A stretch of DNA of 64,000 nucleotides from Candidatus Sericytochromatia bacterium S15B-MN24 CBMW_12 (GCA_002083825.1 DAZV01000030.1:119821-183820), one strand, 5' to 3'. Counted from the stretch's first letter, positions 8,846 to 18,500 are shown. Numbers and translations: made by a program. The notes: generated by a model not told the origin, from the sequence alone.

Positions 8846-9313
8846 TCAGGCTTGCTGAGGGGGGCAGCGAAAGGCGCTTTGGAGCTCCTGGAGGAGTTCG
8901 GCTAGTTGCTGCTGGCGCTCGGGTGGCATGCGATCCCAGAACTGCGCCAGGTAATCGATGTGAGGCTGGAAGGTCTCGTTGAAGACCTTTTCCCCCGCGG
9001 GAGTGAGGGAGACGAAGATCTGCCGGGAATCGCAGGAACCGTGCTCCCGGCGAATCAGCCCTTTGGCCTCCAGCCGATCCAGCACGCCGGTCAGGGTGCC
9101 CTTGGTGATCAGCGTCCCTTGGCCGAGTTGCTTGCAGGTCATCCCGGGGGTATCCCCAAGGGTCGCCAGCACGTCGAACTGCGCCGGCGTCAGCCCCTGC
9201 GATTCGATATGACGGTTGGCGACCGCCGAGACACAGGCATGAGTCTCGAACAGAGCCCGAGCGGCCTGAAGAAAGGGTTCGGGAGCTTGGCTAAAGGGTG
9301 GTTCTTTCGGCAT
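8846..9313 (-). CDS. MarR family transcriptional regulator
   Basis: A 155-residue winged-helix regulator. The recognition region is MTCKQLGQGTLITKGTLTGVLDRLEAKGLIRR, followed by the wing (HGSCDSRQIFVSLTPAGEKVF) and C-terminal dimerisation helices. There are cysteines at residue 27 (ETHACVS) and before the wing, so thiol or electrophile sensing is possible but unproven. It is transcribed toward the yceI genes, whose promoter lies just downstream of its stop codon. Both promoters share the TAGAACAA core, so it probably represses itself and the yceI pair. Its own -10 box ends only 6 bp before the ATG, implying a leaderless or nearly leaderless mRNA. Confidence 0.87.
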   Translation of the reverse strand: MPKEPPFSQAPEPFLQAARALFETHACVSAVANRHIESQGLTPAQFDVLATLGDTPGMTCKQLGQGTLITKGTLTGVLDRLEAKGLIRREHGSCDSRQIFVSLTPAGEKVFNETFQPHIDYLAQFWDRMPPERQQQLAELLQELQSAFRCPPQQA

Positions 9314-9319
9314 GATCGC

Positions 9320-9347
9320 AGTATATCCTGGTTAGAACAACCGTCAA
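9320..9347 (-). promoter_or_regulatory. marR promoter with half-operator
   Basis: On the minus strand TTGACG (9342-9347), 16-bp spacer, TATACT (9320-9325). The spacer contains TTGTTCTAACC, related to one arm of the yceI operator. The start codon is at 9313, so transcription should begin at or next to the ATG. Confidence 0.65.
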
Positions 9348-9608
9348 GGTGCGGCGTTCGGCGAGGGGGGCATTTAGGCGCGCCGTTCATAGCCTTTAGG
9401 CGCATTTTTCAGCCTTTAGCCGCGGGCGCCCACCCCCTAAATCCCCCCCTCGATGGGGGGGCGGGGGGGGGGGTTGCTGATCCCAGGTTCATTATCGCTC
9501 CCCATGGTGATTCAGAAATAATAAGGAACGCCATGGCTTCGCCGGCGAACACCCCCCTGTAGTCCCCCCGTCGAGGGGGGCGGATTAGTGGAAGATTAGG
9601 GGGGTACG
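9348..9608. repeat. Gene-free stretch with two direct copies of a C/G-tract palindromic element
   Basis: No ORF is supported between marR (9313) and the lipoprotein gene (9648). The stretch holds two similar elements in the same orientation about 120 bp apart, near 9431 and 9551. Each consists of a CACCCCC segment and then a C-run/TCGA/G-run hairpin (for example ccccccgtcgagggggg at 9564-9580). A small AGCCTTTAG repeat occurs at about 9390-9420. This looks like an intergenic repeat family rather than a coding or RNA gene. Confidence 0.5.
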
Positions 9609-9635
9609 AAAAAGGGGCCTCTGCGCGAGGCCCCC
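9609..9635 (-). terminator. Rho-independent terminator of the NlpC/P60-like gene
   Basis: On the minus strand GGGGCCTC-GCGCA-GAGGCCCC is followed by TTTTT, 12 bp after the stop codon. Confidence 0.8.
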
Positions 9636-9647
9636 GGATGAATGCGA

Positions 9648-10496
9648 TCAGTCGTGGTTGAACCGGTAGACCACCTCGAGGTCCGGGCTCTTGCGCAGAT
9701 CCTCGTTGGTGATGAGCCTCCACTTGGCCTTGACCAGGTGTGGCTCGACCTTGGCCGCGCCGGTACGCGTCAGCACGTGGTAAACCAGCTCGGTGCAGTA
9801 GAGGCTATCATCGGCATCGGTCACGAAGACGGTGTCGTACCCCTTCCCGACCTGCGCTCGGGCGAACGCGATGCCTGCATCGAGCGTGTAGGGGGTCCAG
9901 CGAGGCCGAAGCACCACGAACTTGTCGCGGTCCGTCCGTTCCACGTATTCCGTCAGCGACTCTTCGAGCACGCCTATCATGTTCTTGCCGAAGCCTGCCT
10001 GCGCCAAGGAGTGAACGATCCGATCGTTGCCCAGGTAGAAGATCGCATGGACGAAGGAGCTGTTGTTGCCGCACTGGATCACGTCTCCGGGCTTCAAGAC
10101 CGCCTGGAGCCGCTGGAGTTCCTCCTTCGAAATGGGCGGCACCTCGTCCTGCTTGCCGGGCTTGCTGAATTGCCGCTTCACGGGCAGGTAGGAGAGCTTG
10201 AGGCCCAACGTGCGCAGCAACTTGCTCTTGACCAGCGAGCGGTAGAGAAGGCCGCCGCGAGGCCCGCTCAAGGTGGGCTGCGAGGCCTCGAAGTCGGGAT
10301 CGGCCCCTTCGTCGGCGAAGTACTGGGCCGCCAGCTCCTCGACAGTCGCCACCAGGGCTGATTGATCCTGGCCCGTGAGGCTCTCGGCCGTGACGAGTTC
10401 GGAGTCGGATGCGCGCATCCCGGGGCTTGCCGCGTTCGTTCCGCAGCCGGCAACCAGGGTGGAGGCCAGGATCATCGAGAGCCATATCCGTCGCAT
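9648..10496 (-). CDS. Lipoprotein with permuted NlpC/P60 (YiiX-like) domain
   Basis: A 282-residue protein starting with a lipoprotein signal (lipobox LVAGC, Cys about residue 18) behind AAGGAG. The central part contains LKPGDVIQCGNNSSFVHAIFYLG, with the His of a permuted papain-like amidase, and LYCTELVYHVL with the candidate catalytic Cys. This order (His before Cys) is that of circularly permuted NlpC/P60 enzymes such as YiiX/YebB, which act on amide bonds in peptidoglycan or lipids. It is a single-gene unit with its own terminator. Substrate is unknown; confidence in the fold is fair because only the two motifs were compared. Confidence 0.65.
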   Translation of the reverse strand: MRRIWLSMILASTLVAGCGTNAASPGMRASDSELVTAESLTGQDQSALVATVEELAAQYFADEGADPDFEASQPTLSGPRGGLLYRSLVKSKLLRTLGLKLSYLPVKRQFSKPGKQDEVPPISKEELQRLQAVLKPGDVIQCGNNSSFVHAIFYLGNDRIVHSLAQAGFGKNMIGVLEESLTEYVERTDRDKFVVLRPRWTPYTLDAGIAFARAQVGKGYDTVFVTDADDSLYCTELVYHVLTRTGAAKVEPHLVKAKWRLITNEDLRKSPDLEVVYRFNHD

Positions 10497-10666
10497 GTCG
10501 TCTCCTTTTGAGGGAATTCGGGGACCTTCCGGTTTATCGTCCCCTGAGTCTTGATTCTTTCTTAATTCCTTCTTTGATTTTCTGGGTTTCGCGGTCGATG
10601 GCCGGGCGGATCTCGCCCGCCCTTCTCGCGATTGCGGTAGGTCATGGAGCGTGATAGGGTGGAGAC

Positions 10667-11392
10667 ATGACCTTCGAACGCCTCATGAGCGCGGCCGATT
10701 CCCTGAGCGAAGCGCTCGCGCCCCTCCGCTTCTCGTCCCCCGTGACGCACGTCTACAACCCGCTGGAGTATGCCCGAGAGGGCTATGCCGCCTACATGCG
10801 CATGGCAGGTTCCAGCCCCAAGCGCGCCATCTTCCTGGGAATGAACCCCGGACCGTGGGGCATGGCCCAGACCGGCGTCCCGTTCGGCGAAGTCGCATGG
10901 TCCCGCAACTGGCTAGGAATCGACGTGCCGGTCGGCAAGCCCGAAAATGAGCATCCCAAGCGCCTCATCAGCGGCTTCGCATGCGCACGGCGTGAGGTCA
11001 GCGGCTCGCGTGTCTGGGGAGCTGTCGCCAGCCACTTCGGCAAGCCCGAGGCCTTCTTCGCCCGCTACATGATCCTCAATTACTGTCCCCTGGTCTTCAT
11101 GGAGGAGTCGGGCCGCAACCGCACGCCTGACAAGCTGCCAGCCGCCGAGCGTCAGGCCGTCTTCGCCGCTTGCGACGCCCACCTCCGCGAGGTGATCGAC
11201 ATCCTGCGTCCCGAGTGGGTCGTGGGAATCGGCGCCTTCGCCGAGGAACGCGCTCGCCTCGCCCTCGCTGGATCCGATCGGCGCAGTGGCCGCATCATGC
11301 ACCCCAGTCCCGCCAATCCCCTCACCAACCGCGGCTGGGAGCCCATCATCGCGCGCGAACTCACGGCACTGGGCCTCTGCCCGCTGCGCTGA
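10667..11392 (+). CDS. SMUG1-like uracil-DNA glycosylase
   Basis: A 241-residue member of the uracil-DNA glycosylase superfamily, SMUG1 branch. The motif GMNPGPWGMAQTGVPFG near residue 60 is almost the textbook SMUG1 catalytic loop, with Asn as the polarising residue. The C-terminal HPSPANPLTNRGW motif is the intercalating loop region. It removes uracil and oxidised pyrimidines such as hydroxymethyluracil from DNA and begins base excision repair. SMUG1 is best known from animals but has scattered bacterial homologues. The ATG is preceded by GGTGGAG. It stands alone between two minus-strand genes. Confidence 0.88.
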   Translation: MTFERLMSAADSLSEALAPLRFSSPVTHVYNPLEYAREGYAAYMRMAGSSPKRAIFLGMNPGPWGMAQTGVPFGEVAWSRNWLGIDVPVGKPENEHPKRLISGFACARREVSGSRVWGAVASHFGKPEAFFARYMILNYCPLVFMEESGRNRTPDKLPAAERQAVFAACDAHLREVIDILRPEWVVGIGAFAEERARLALAGSDRRSGRIMHPSPANPLTNRGWEPIIARELTALGLCPLR

Positions 11393-11422
11393 AGCGCCCC
11401 GCCGAGGTGAAGTTCGCTCGGC

Positions 11423-12871
11423 TCAGGGCTGCGATTTGCGACGCGTCTCGTGCTCGGGAAAGAGCCAGCCGTAGGTGAAGAATGCCAGCCCCGCCAGGGA
11501 CGGATAGGCTCCGTCCAGCATGCGGCCCCGCAGGTACGCGATCTGCTCCCGCAGGATCCGATGGTGCAGGCTCGCCGTGGAGGGGGTGCCCGGTGCGTCC
11601 TCGACCAAGGTCGGCACCAGCGCCGGACGCTTGCCGGCCGGAAGTCGACTCAGCCCCGCCTCGACCTCCTCGAGTTCCCGGTTGATGTTGTAATCCCCGT
11701 ACGGGCCCGGATAGGTGTCCAGGTAGTAGGAGTAGCACATCGGGCTCAGATCGTCGAAGAGGTGAAACCAGCGCTTCGCATCCTGCAAGCGGGTATCGTT
11801 CACGTGAAAGTAGTAATTGGGGAAGAACGCCATCGAGAGCCGGATGCGTCCCTCGGTCCGCTGCCGCATGCCCCCGATCAGCTCCTCGATCTCGCGCGTC
11901 AGCCAATGCTTCCATACGTCCAGGTACTCGGCTTCTCGGCCATCCCCCGCGCTCCCGGCGCTGAGGAAGGTCCGCATCGCGTCCGTGTCGTAGGCGGGGT
12001 TCTCGGCGAAGAAGCTCTGAAACTGCGAGGCCGAGTAGCCCCAGAAGTTCCGCGGATCCGGCGAGGGATCCACGTCGCCATCCTTGAGCCGAACGGGGTA
12101 GCGGATGTAATCGAGCTGAATGCCATCCACTAGCCCCGAGCTCGCAAGCTCCCAGGCCATCAGGTTCAGGCGCCTCCGCACCTCGGGGTGCGAGGGCGAG
12201 ACCCGCCATGATTGCTTCTCGGCGGCTCCCGACATCCGGCCCCAGCCGTCACGGACCAATTGATCGGGATGAGCCTCGCCGTAGGCCTGGCCGAAGTTCA
12301 GGGTATGAAGCCAGGCGTAGACCTTCATACCCCGTCGCCGCGCTTCGCGCGAGTAGACCTCGAGCAGTTGGATGTCTTGGCCGGCTGCCGGCTGGTCGGC
12401 TGACGGCTTCCCGGCGGGTTCAGCCGTGGCGAGGGGAAAGACCCCCGAGGGTGACTTGTACTGAAGCTTCCCGGCCTGGAAGGCTTCGACGTAGATCTCG
12501 GTGATGCCCATCGTCTGCGCGTTGTCCAGCACCTCCAGCACGTGAAGGCCGCTCAGGTCGCCGCGGTAGGGCCGGATCCACAGCCCCTTGCGCCGGATCG
12601 AGTTGCCTGCGACCGGTCGGTTGGCATGGGCGACCTGCGACAGCAAGCGATCGTAAGTCATCAAGGCCTGGGCGGAAGGCCCATCGTCGCGAACCTGATA
12701 GAGGCTTCCGAGTGTTTTCGGCGTCACCGGCATGGGAGTCTCGGCGAGGAGCCGAATTCGCGCGGCGGTCACCGCCTCGACGAGGGCCGGTGGCGGCAGG
12801 GCCGCGGCCGGAGCGGGAAGCATGAAGAGGGCGGCGAGGGCGCCCAGCAGGGCGGTTTTACGGTTTTTCAT
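11423..12871 (-). CDS. Exported GHL10-family (YngK-like) glycoside hydrolase
   Basis: A 482-residue protein with a Sec signal peptide (about residues 1-24) and a TIM-barrel of the GHL10/DUF187 family. Supporting motifs: KGLWIRPY, ITEIYVEAF, YAWLHTLNFG, the hallmark DGIQLDYIRYP segment, and RIRLSMAFFPNYY. Members are predicted to cleave glycosidic bonds in the envelope or in exopolysaccharide, with few characterised substrates. It overlaps no neighbour and is convergent with the uracil glycosylase gene (30-bp gap). The next gene, divergently transcribed, is malQ, but a shared pathway is not established. Confidence 0.8.
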   Translation of the reverse strand: MKNRKTALLGALAALFMLPAPAAALPPPALVEAVTAARIRLLAETPMPVTPKTLGSLYQVRDDGPSAQALMTYDRLLSQVAHANRPVAGNSIRRKGLWIRPYRGDLSGLHVLEVLDNAQTMGITEIYVEAFQAGKLQYKSPSGVFPLATAEPAGKPSADQPAAGQDIQLLEVYSREARRRGMKVYAWLHTLNFGQAYGEAHPDQLVRDGWGRMSGAAEKQSWRVSPSHPEVRRRLNLMAWELASSGLVDGIQLDYIRYPVRLKDGDVDPSPDPRNFWGYSASQFQSFFAENPAYDTDAMRTFLSAGSAGDGREAEYLDVWKHWLTREIEELIGGMRQRTEGRIRLSMAFFPNYYFHVNDTRLQDAKRWFHLFDDLSPMCYSYYLDTYPGPYGDYNINRELEEVEAGLSRLPAGKRPALVPTLVEDAPGTPSTASLHHRILREQIAYLRGRMLDGAYPSLAGLAFFTYGWLFPEHETRRKSQP

Positions 12872-13010
12872 GCCGTTACCCTACGGCAAGGGCGAGGGAT
12901 CGTCAAGCGCTGGATAGCCCGGCGATATCGCGCTAGAATGGCATGTTCGGTGCGGGCTCGCTCTCGGAGCGGAGCCTGTGCGACCGCCGTCTTAGGGAGA
13001 TATCGACGCC

Positions 13011-14528
13011 ATGACGCAACTACCCTCCACTCGCTCGAGCGGCGTGCTGCTGCACCCGACCTCCCTGCCGGGCCGCTACGGCATCGGCGAACTCGGAAAC
13101 GAGGCTGCCCGCTTCATCGATTTCCTGGTCAGGAGCCGCCAGCGCATCTGGCAAGTCCTCCCGCTAGGCCCCACCTCCTACGGGGATTCCCCCTACCAGG
13201 CTTTCTCGGCCTTTGCCGGCAACCCCATGCTCATCAGCGTCGAGCAACTCGCCGGCGACGGCCTGATTTCCAAGGAGGACCTCGCAACGGTCCCCGAGTT
13301 CTCTCCCGATGCCATCGATCACGGGGGGGTCATCTCCTGGAAGAAACCCTTGCTGCGTCGCGCCTTCGAGGCCTTCGAAAGCCGGGCGAACGCCAAGGCC
13401 CTCGGGGAGTTTCAGGCCTTCGTATCCCGCCAGGCCAGCTGGCTCCTGGACTTCTCTCGCTACATGGCCTTCAAGGATCACTTCGAAGGCAAGGCATGGG
13501 GTGACTGGGACGCTCCCGTTCGCTTGCGGGAGCCTTCGGCGATCGCGAGCTTGTCCGCCGAACTGGCAGCCGAGATTCGCTTCCACCAGTTTCTCCAGTA
13601 CGTCTTCTTCCGGCAGTGGGGGGCGGTCAAGGCCTACGCGAACGAGCGGGGCATCCAGGTCATGGGGGATCTCCCCATCTTCGTCGCCTACGATTCGGCC
13701 GACGTCTGGGCCAACCCCGAGCTCTTCCACCTCGACGCGTCGGGCCATGCCACGGTGGTCGCGGGGGTTCCGCCGGATTACTTCAGCGAGACCGGCCAGC
13801 TCTGGGGTAACCCGCTTTACCGCTGGGACGTCATGAAGCAGCAGGACTACCGCTGGTGGATTCGGCGGCTCGGCCAGGCCATGGCGCTCTACGACCTGAT
13901 CCGGGTGGATCACTTCCGGGGCTTCGAGGCCTTCTGGGAGGTACCGGCAGGCGAGGAGACCGCCATCAACGGACGCTGGGTCAAGGCCCCGGGCGAGGAC
14001 CTCTTCGAGGCGGTCGAGCGCGAACTGGGCAAGTTGCCCATCGTGGCCGAGGATCTCGGCCTGATCACCCCCGAGGTGGAGGCCCTGAGGGAGCGCTTGG
14101 GCTTTCCGGGAATGAAGATCCTCCAGTTCGCGTTCTCGGATCCGACGAATGCTTATTTGCCGCATAACTACACGCCTGGTTGCGTGGTCTACACCGGAAC
14201 CCACGACAACGATACGACCCAGGGCTGGTACGAGGCGGCCATGCCGGAAGAGCGGGACCTCATGCGCCGTTACCTGGCCTGCGACGGCAAGGATGCGGCC
14301 TGGACGCTGATCCGGCTGGCCTTGATGTCGGTGGCGGAGCGGGCGATTTTTCCGATGCAGGATCTGCTCGAACTCGGCTCGGAGGCTCGGCTGAACACTC
14401 CCGGCAAGGCGTCGGGGAACTGGGCCTGGCGTTATCGGTCGGACGTGCTCACCGAGGCCCTTGCGGGGCGTTTGGCGGACCTGACGACGCTCTACGCGCG
14501 CGACGGCGCGACCGTGTCCGCGACCTGA
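13011..14528 (+). CDS. malQ: 4-alpha-glucanotransferase (amylomaltase)
   Basis: A 505-residue GH77 enzyme that transfers alpha-1,4-glucan segments between maltodextrins, used in glycogen and maltose metabolism. Recognisable blocks are RSSGVLLHPTSLPGRYGIGELG at the N-terminus, WQVLPLGPTSYGDSPYQ, the nucleophile region LIRVDHFRGFEAFWEVPAGE, the acid/base region PIVAEDLGLITPEV and YTGTHDNDTTQGW. Length is normal for the short bacterial/plant DPE1-type enzyme. The ATG is preceded by AGGGAG. It is monocistronic. The identification is firm. Confidence 0.95.
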   Translation: MTQLPSTRSSGVLLHPTSLPGRYGIGELGNEAARFIDFLVRSRQRIWQVLPLGPTSYGDSPYQAFSAFAGNPMLISVEQLAGDGLISKEDLATVPEFSPDAIDHGGVISWKKPLLRRAFEAFESRANAKALGEFQAFVSRQASWLLDFSRYMAFKDHFEGKAWGDWDAPVRLREPSAIASLSAELAAEIRFHQFLQYVFFRQWGAVKAYANERGIQVMGDLPIFVAYDSADVWANPELFHLDASGHATVVAGVPPDYFSETGQLWGNPLYRWDVMKQQDYRWWIRRLGQAMALYDLIRVDHFRGFEAFWEVPAGEETAINGRWVKAPGEDLFEAVERELGKLPIVAEDLGLITPEVEALRERLGFPGMKILQFAFSDPTNAYLPHNYTPGCVVYTGTHDNDTTQGWYEAAMPEERDLMRRYLACDGKDAAWTLIRLALMSVAERAIFPMQDLLELGSEARLNTPGKASGNWAWRYRSDVLTEALAGRLADLTTLYARDGATVSAT

Positions 14529-14562
14529 TTCGGGGTGGTTGAGGCCCTCTCGGGGAGAGAGC

Positions 14563-14593
14563 GTTTTGCCCCCTGCATCGCGGGGGGCAAAAC
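14563..14593 (+). terminator. Hairpin after malQ
   Basis: GTTTTGCCCCC and GGGGGCAAAAC form an 11-bp stem 35 bp after the malQ stop codon. There is no T-run on the plus strand, so it may act together with the adjacent hairpin. Confidence 0.45.
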
Positions 14594-14634
14594 AAAAAAA
14601 GAAGACCGGGGTGGGAAAACTTCCCACCCCGGTC
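14594..14634 (-). terminator. Terminator of the small 14650-14907 gene
   Basis: A perfect 14-bp stem (GACCGGGGTGGGAA) at 14604-14634 is followed on the minus strand by TTCTTTTTTT; it probably also stops plus-strand transcription from malQ. Confidence 0.8.
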
Positions 14635-14649
14635 TCTTGGTCTTGGATT

Positions 14650-14907
14650 TTAAACGGCAGCCAGATCGCGCGGGATGGCGTCGACCGGGGTAACGTTTAG
14701 GATTTCGCTCTCCCAGTTGACGGCAAAGAACGAGGTCGTGCCCGACCGGGTGCTCCGGGCCGCCGGCCGCATGTAGGCGATAACGTAGTGAGTTCCTTCG
14801 GCCTTGCGGCCCAGCGTGAACTCCGCGTCGGGGAGAAGCCCCTCGGCGATCGCCGATTCCATGCGTTGGCGGGCCTCCGTCGTCCACTTTCCGAGTAGCA
14901 CGGCCAT
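14650..14907 (-). CDS. Small protein of unknown function
   Basis: An 85-residue protein. The ORF track starts at a TTG at 14925, but GGAGG lies inside that extension, 7 nt before the ATG at 14907, which is therefore chosen (MAVLLGKWTTEARQRMESAI). No signal peptide, membrane segment or known motif was recognised. The start contains a helical segment followed by a strand-rich part (HYVIAYMRP, SFFAVNWESEIL). It has its own strong terminator and lies downstream of the zinc-ribbon gene on the same strand, 97 bp away, so the two may be co-transcribed. Confidence 0.65.
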   Translation of the reverse strand: MAVLLGKWTTEARQRMESAIAEGLLPDAEFTLGRKAEGTHYVIAYMRPAARSTRSGTTSFFAVNWESEILNVTPVDAIPRDLAAV

Positions 14908-15004
14908 AAGTCCCTCCTTCGTCAACAGGCCCCGTTGGGCCTGGAAGATGCGTCTGCCAGTCCTCGCTCGGGGCCTTTCCGGAAGGAAAGGCCCGAGTCA
15001 GGGC

Positions 15005-15289
15005 TTACTTGCGGAAGCAGTCGCGGCAGTAGACCGGCTTGGCGCCGTTCGGCTTGAACGGAACCTGGGTCTGGGTGCCGCACTGATCGCACGTCACGTC
15101 ATACATCTGACGGGCGGCACCACCACCAAATGAACCGCCCTCACGAGGGGCCTTGGCTGCCGAACGGCAGGACTTGCAGCGCCGGGGGGCGTTGGTGAAG
15201 CCCTTCTCGGCATAGAATTCCTGCTCTCCGACGGTGAACGGGAATTGGACATTGCAGTCGCTGCAGGCGAGCATTTGCTCAGTGAACAT
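15005..15289 (-). CDS. Zinc-ribbon protein (CxxC-x17-CxxC type)
   Basis: A 94-residue protein with two zinc-ribbon units: CSDC...CKSC in the N-terminal half and CDQCGTQTQVPFKPNGAKPVYCRDC at the C-terminus, which has exactly the CxxC-x17-CxxC spacing of the zf-trcl-like family. GAGGAG five nt upstream fixes the ATG at 15289; the longer track ORF is not supported. Such small ribbons are common in Chloroflexi, Cyanobacteria and related phyla and may bind nucleic acid, but no function is established. It stands divergent to nothing and is followed by the small unknown gene at 14650-14907. Confidence 0.8.
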   Translation of the reverse strand: MFTEQMLACSDCNVQFPFTVGEQEFYAEKGFTNAPRRCKSCRSAAKAPREGGSFGGGAARQMYDVTCDQCGTQTQVPFKPNGAKPVYCRDCFRK

Positions 15290-15503
15290 GGAGACTCCTC
15301 TTTTGGTGGTTGGCAAACCGTAGCGGCGACAAGAAAGGCACCCGCTTGCTGCCAAGCGAATGCCCGGACCTCGAAGCTTTTCGGTTGCCGCCAGATGACG
15401 TACGACGTTATGATACCACTTCCAAGGGGAAGCAGCAAGGCAAGCTTGGCTAATTGGCGGGTTTGCCGGCGCGGGTAGGACGTTCCAAGCGGATCGGCGG
15501 CCC

Positions 15504-18500
15504 CTATGGCGTCACCGGAGCTAGCAGATAGTCCAGATCCTCCCGGCTCAGCTGGCTCGCGAAGTCCTCGCCCCCCAGCACGTCCCGGACCATCCGGCGC
15601 TTCCGCTCTTGCAACGCCAGCACCTTCTCTTCGATGGTGTCCTTGGCTATCAGCTTGTAACTGAAGACATGCCGCGTCTGACCGATACGGTGCGCCCGGT
15701 CCGTCGCCTGATCCTCCACCGCCGGGTTCCACCACGGATCGAAGTGCATCACGTAGTCCGCCCCCGTCAGGTTCAAACCGGTGCCACCGGCCTTCAAGCT
15801 GATCAGGAAGACCGGAACGTCCGACGCGTTGAAGCGATTCGCCCGCTCCAGCCGATCCTTGGTCGACCCGTCCAGGTACTCGGTCGCGATCTCCGCCTCG
15901 GTGAGGCGGGTTCGCAGGGCCTGAAGCACCTTCACGAACTGCGAGAAGACCAGCACCCGGTGACCTTCCGCGGTCATCTCCCGGACCATGTCCATGAAGA
16001 GATCCATCTTCGCCGAAGGAATATCCCGGTCGTCGCGCGCCACCAGCATCGGATCGCAGCAGATCTGCCGCAGCCGCAGGAGGGCCTCCAGGATGTTGAG
16101 GTGTGCCCGTCCCATGCCCATCCGGTCCACCGTCGCGAAGATCTCCCCGCGGACCCGCGAGAGCGTCTCGTTGTAGAAGCGGCGCTGTTCCGTGCCGAGT
16201 TCGCAGTAGGCCACCATCTCCGTGCGCGGGGGCAGATCCTGGGCCACCTCGGACTTGAGGCGGCGCAGGATGAAGGGGCGCGTGCGATGCCGGAGATCGG
16301 CCATGGCCGTCGGATCGCTCCCCTGCATCGCTCCCAGGTAGCTCTCCCGGAACCGGCGCTCCGTCCCGAGCAACCCCGGCATCAGGAAGTTGAAGAGGCT
16401 CCAGAGTTCGATCAGGTTGTTTTCCAGCGGCGTACCCGTCAGGCAGAGCCGATGACGGGATTGAAGCCGGGCGGCTGCCTTGGCTGCTTGGGACTGGGGG
16501 TTCTTGATGTTCTGGGCTTCGTCCAGGATCAGGTAGTGGAAGTTCTGCTTCTTGAGTTGCTCCTGGTCCCGACGCAAGAGCGCATACGAGGTGACGACCA
16601 CGTCGACGTCGGCGATGTCCCCGAAGCGCTCTCGCCGGGCGCTGCCATGCAGTACCAGGGTCTTGAGGCTGGGGGCGAATCGCGACAGCTCCTGTTCCCA
16701 GTTGTAAACCACGGAGGTGGGGGCTACCAGGAGACTCGGTCCGGGCTTGCCTTCCTCCTTGTCACGGAGCAAGAGGGCTATCGCCTGGATCGTCTTACCC
16801 AGACCCATGTCGTCGGCGAGGATCCCGTGAAGGCCGTGCTCGCCGATGAAACTGAGGAAATCGACGCCCTTGCGCTGGTAGGGACGAAGTTCCCCCTCGA
16901 ATCCTCCCGGAAGCTCGCGCTCCGGCACGGTGTCGAGGTTGTCCAGCTGGGGCAGGAACGATTCCCAGTGATCATCCGCCACCGCCACGTCGGCGGCCTT
17001 AAGCAGATCGCTAACCCAGGTCGCCATGTAAGGCGGTAGTCGTTGCTCCAGCCCCTCCGGCCCCGCCAGGACTTCGAAGCCCAGCGCCTCTCCGAGGTGC
17101 CGCTGTGCGGAAAGCCACTCGGTGGGGAGTTTGGCGTAGGAACCGTCGCCGAGCTTGACGAAGCGCGAGCGGCCCTTGAGCATTTCGCGCAGGGATTCGC
17201 CGGATAGCTCGATGCCGTCCACTTCCAGGCGGGTCGCAAGATCCAGCCAGTCGATACCGCTCTTCAGCCGCAGGGAGACCCGCGGGCGACTCCGGGTGAC
17301 GCGGAGCTGGTTCAGGCGTTCTTCACCGAATACTTGCCAATCTTCCGCGATCAGCTGGGGGATCTCGTCGACCAGAAAGCCCAGGGCGGAGTCGCCCCAG
17401 CCGAGCCAGTGGCCGTTGCCGCGGGCATCGAGGCCGCATGCCGAGAGCCTCCGGATGAGAGCGGCCTCGGCCTCGCCGTCGCGCTGCCAGACGCCCCATT
17501 CGCCTTCCCAGTCACCGCCGACCACCTCGCGCATGTCGGTGGGGCTGATGGGCGTGGAGGCGCCATAGGTGAAGGTCAGCTTGACCAGGAGGCGATCGCT
17601 TTCCTCGGTCAAGGTGAGGCGGGCTTCCGGTTTCGCCGTCGGGTGCGCCTTGGCGTCTGCCAGCGGCACCGGGGGCGGGGCGCTTTCCGATTCGTCGATT
17701 TCGGGCAAGGCGGGCACTTCCGCCTCGATTACCGGGCGGAAGCAATCCTCCAGCAGGATCCAGGCGGGATCCACGCCCACCAGGCGGCCTGGCGGCAGCG
17801 GGATCGGAGTGCCGTCTTCCTCGGAAATCAGCTCCTCGTTGTCCCAGGGCGAGAGTTTGCGGCATTGGAGGGGGCGATCGAACTGGACGGCGATGGGTTG
17901 CCGGCCGCCGCCGAAGACGAAGGGGCTGGTGCGCAGGGCTGCCAGCACCGGGCCGACCATGGCCTCTCGAAGCGGAATGCCTCGGGCGTAGGGACTCGAG
18001 AAGTCCCGTCCGTGTTCCTGGTAATAGGGCTGCGTGATGGCGAGGATCGTGCGATCCTCGTCCCGGAAGTCCGGGTTGGTCTGGGGGGCCCAGATCGGCA
18101 TGGGGCGGCCGGGTCCCGGGGTCCCGTCCGCGCGGATCTTGGCGACGTCGAGTGCCAGCCAGAGGCACTGCGGGCGGGTGTAGAGGCTATCGAGCTTCTT
18201 CGGGGGCGGAGCCACCCAGAGGCCGTAGAGGATGATGTCCTGTCCCGGCCGGAATCCGGAGCTCGCAGGCGCTTCCTCGATTTCCTCGGGCGGGGGGGTC
18301 TCCAGGTAGGCCAGCGCCAGGGCCACGGCGTGCTTGCAACGATCCGAAAGCGGACAATCGCAGGTCGAGGTCACGGCCTTCCCGTCCCAGGCGATCGTCG
18401 CGCTCAGGGGGGCGTAGCCGCCGTCGTTCACCAACCCCTTGACCAAGAGGCGGCCTTGATCCCTTCGCACCTGGATGGTGCTGACTCCGCCCTTCTTGAA

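Noticed and set aside
13164-14627. 487-residue minus-strand ORF over malQ
   Set aside because: Antisense shadow of an unmistakable amylomaltase; no motif or ribosome site.
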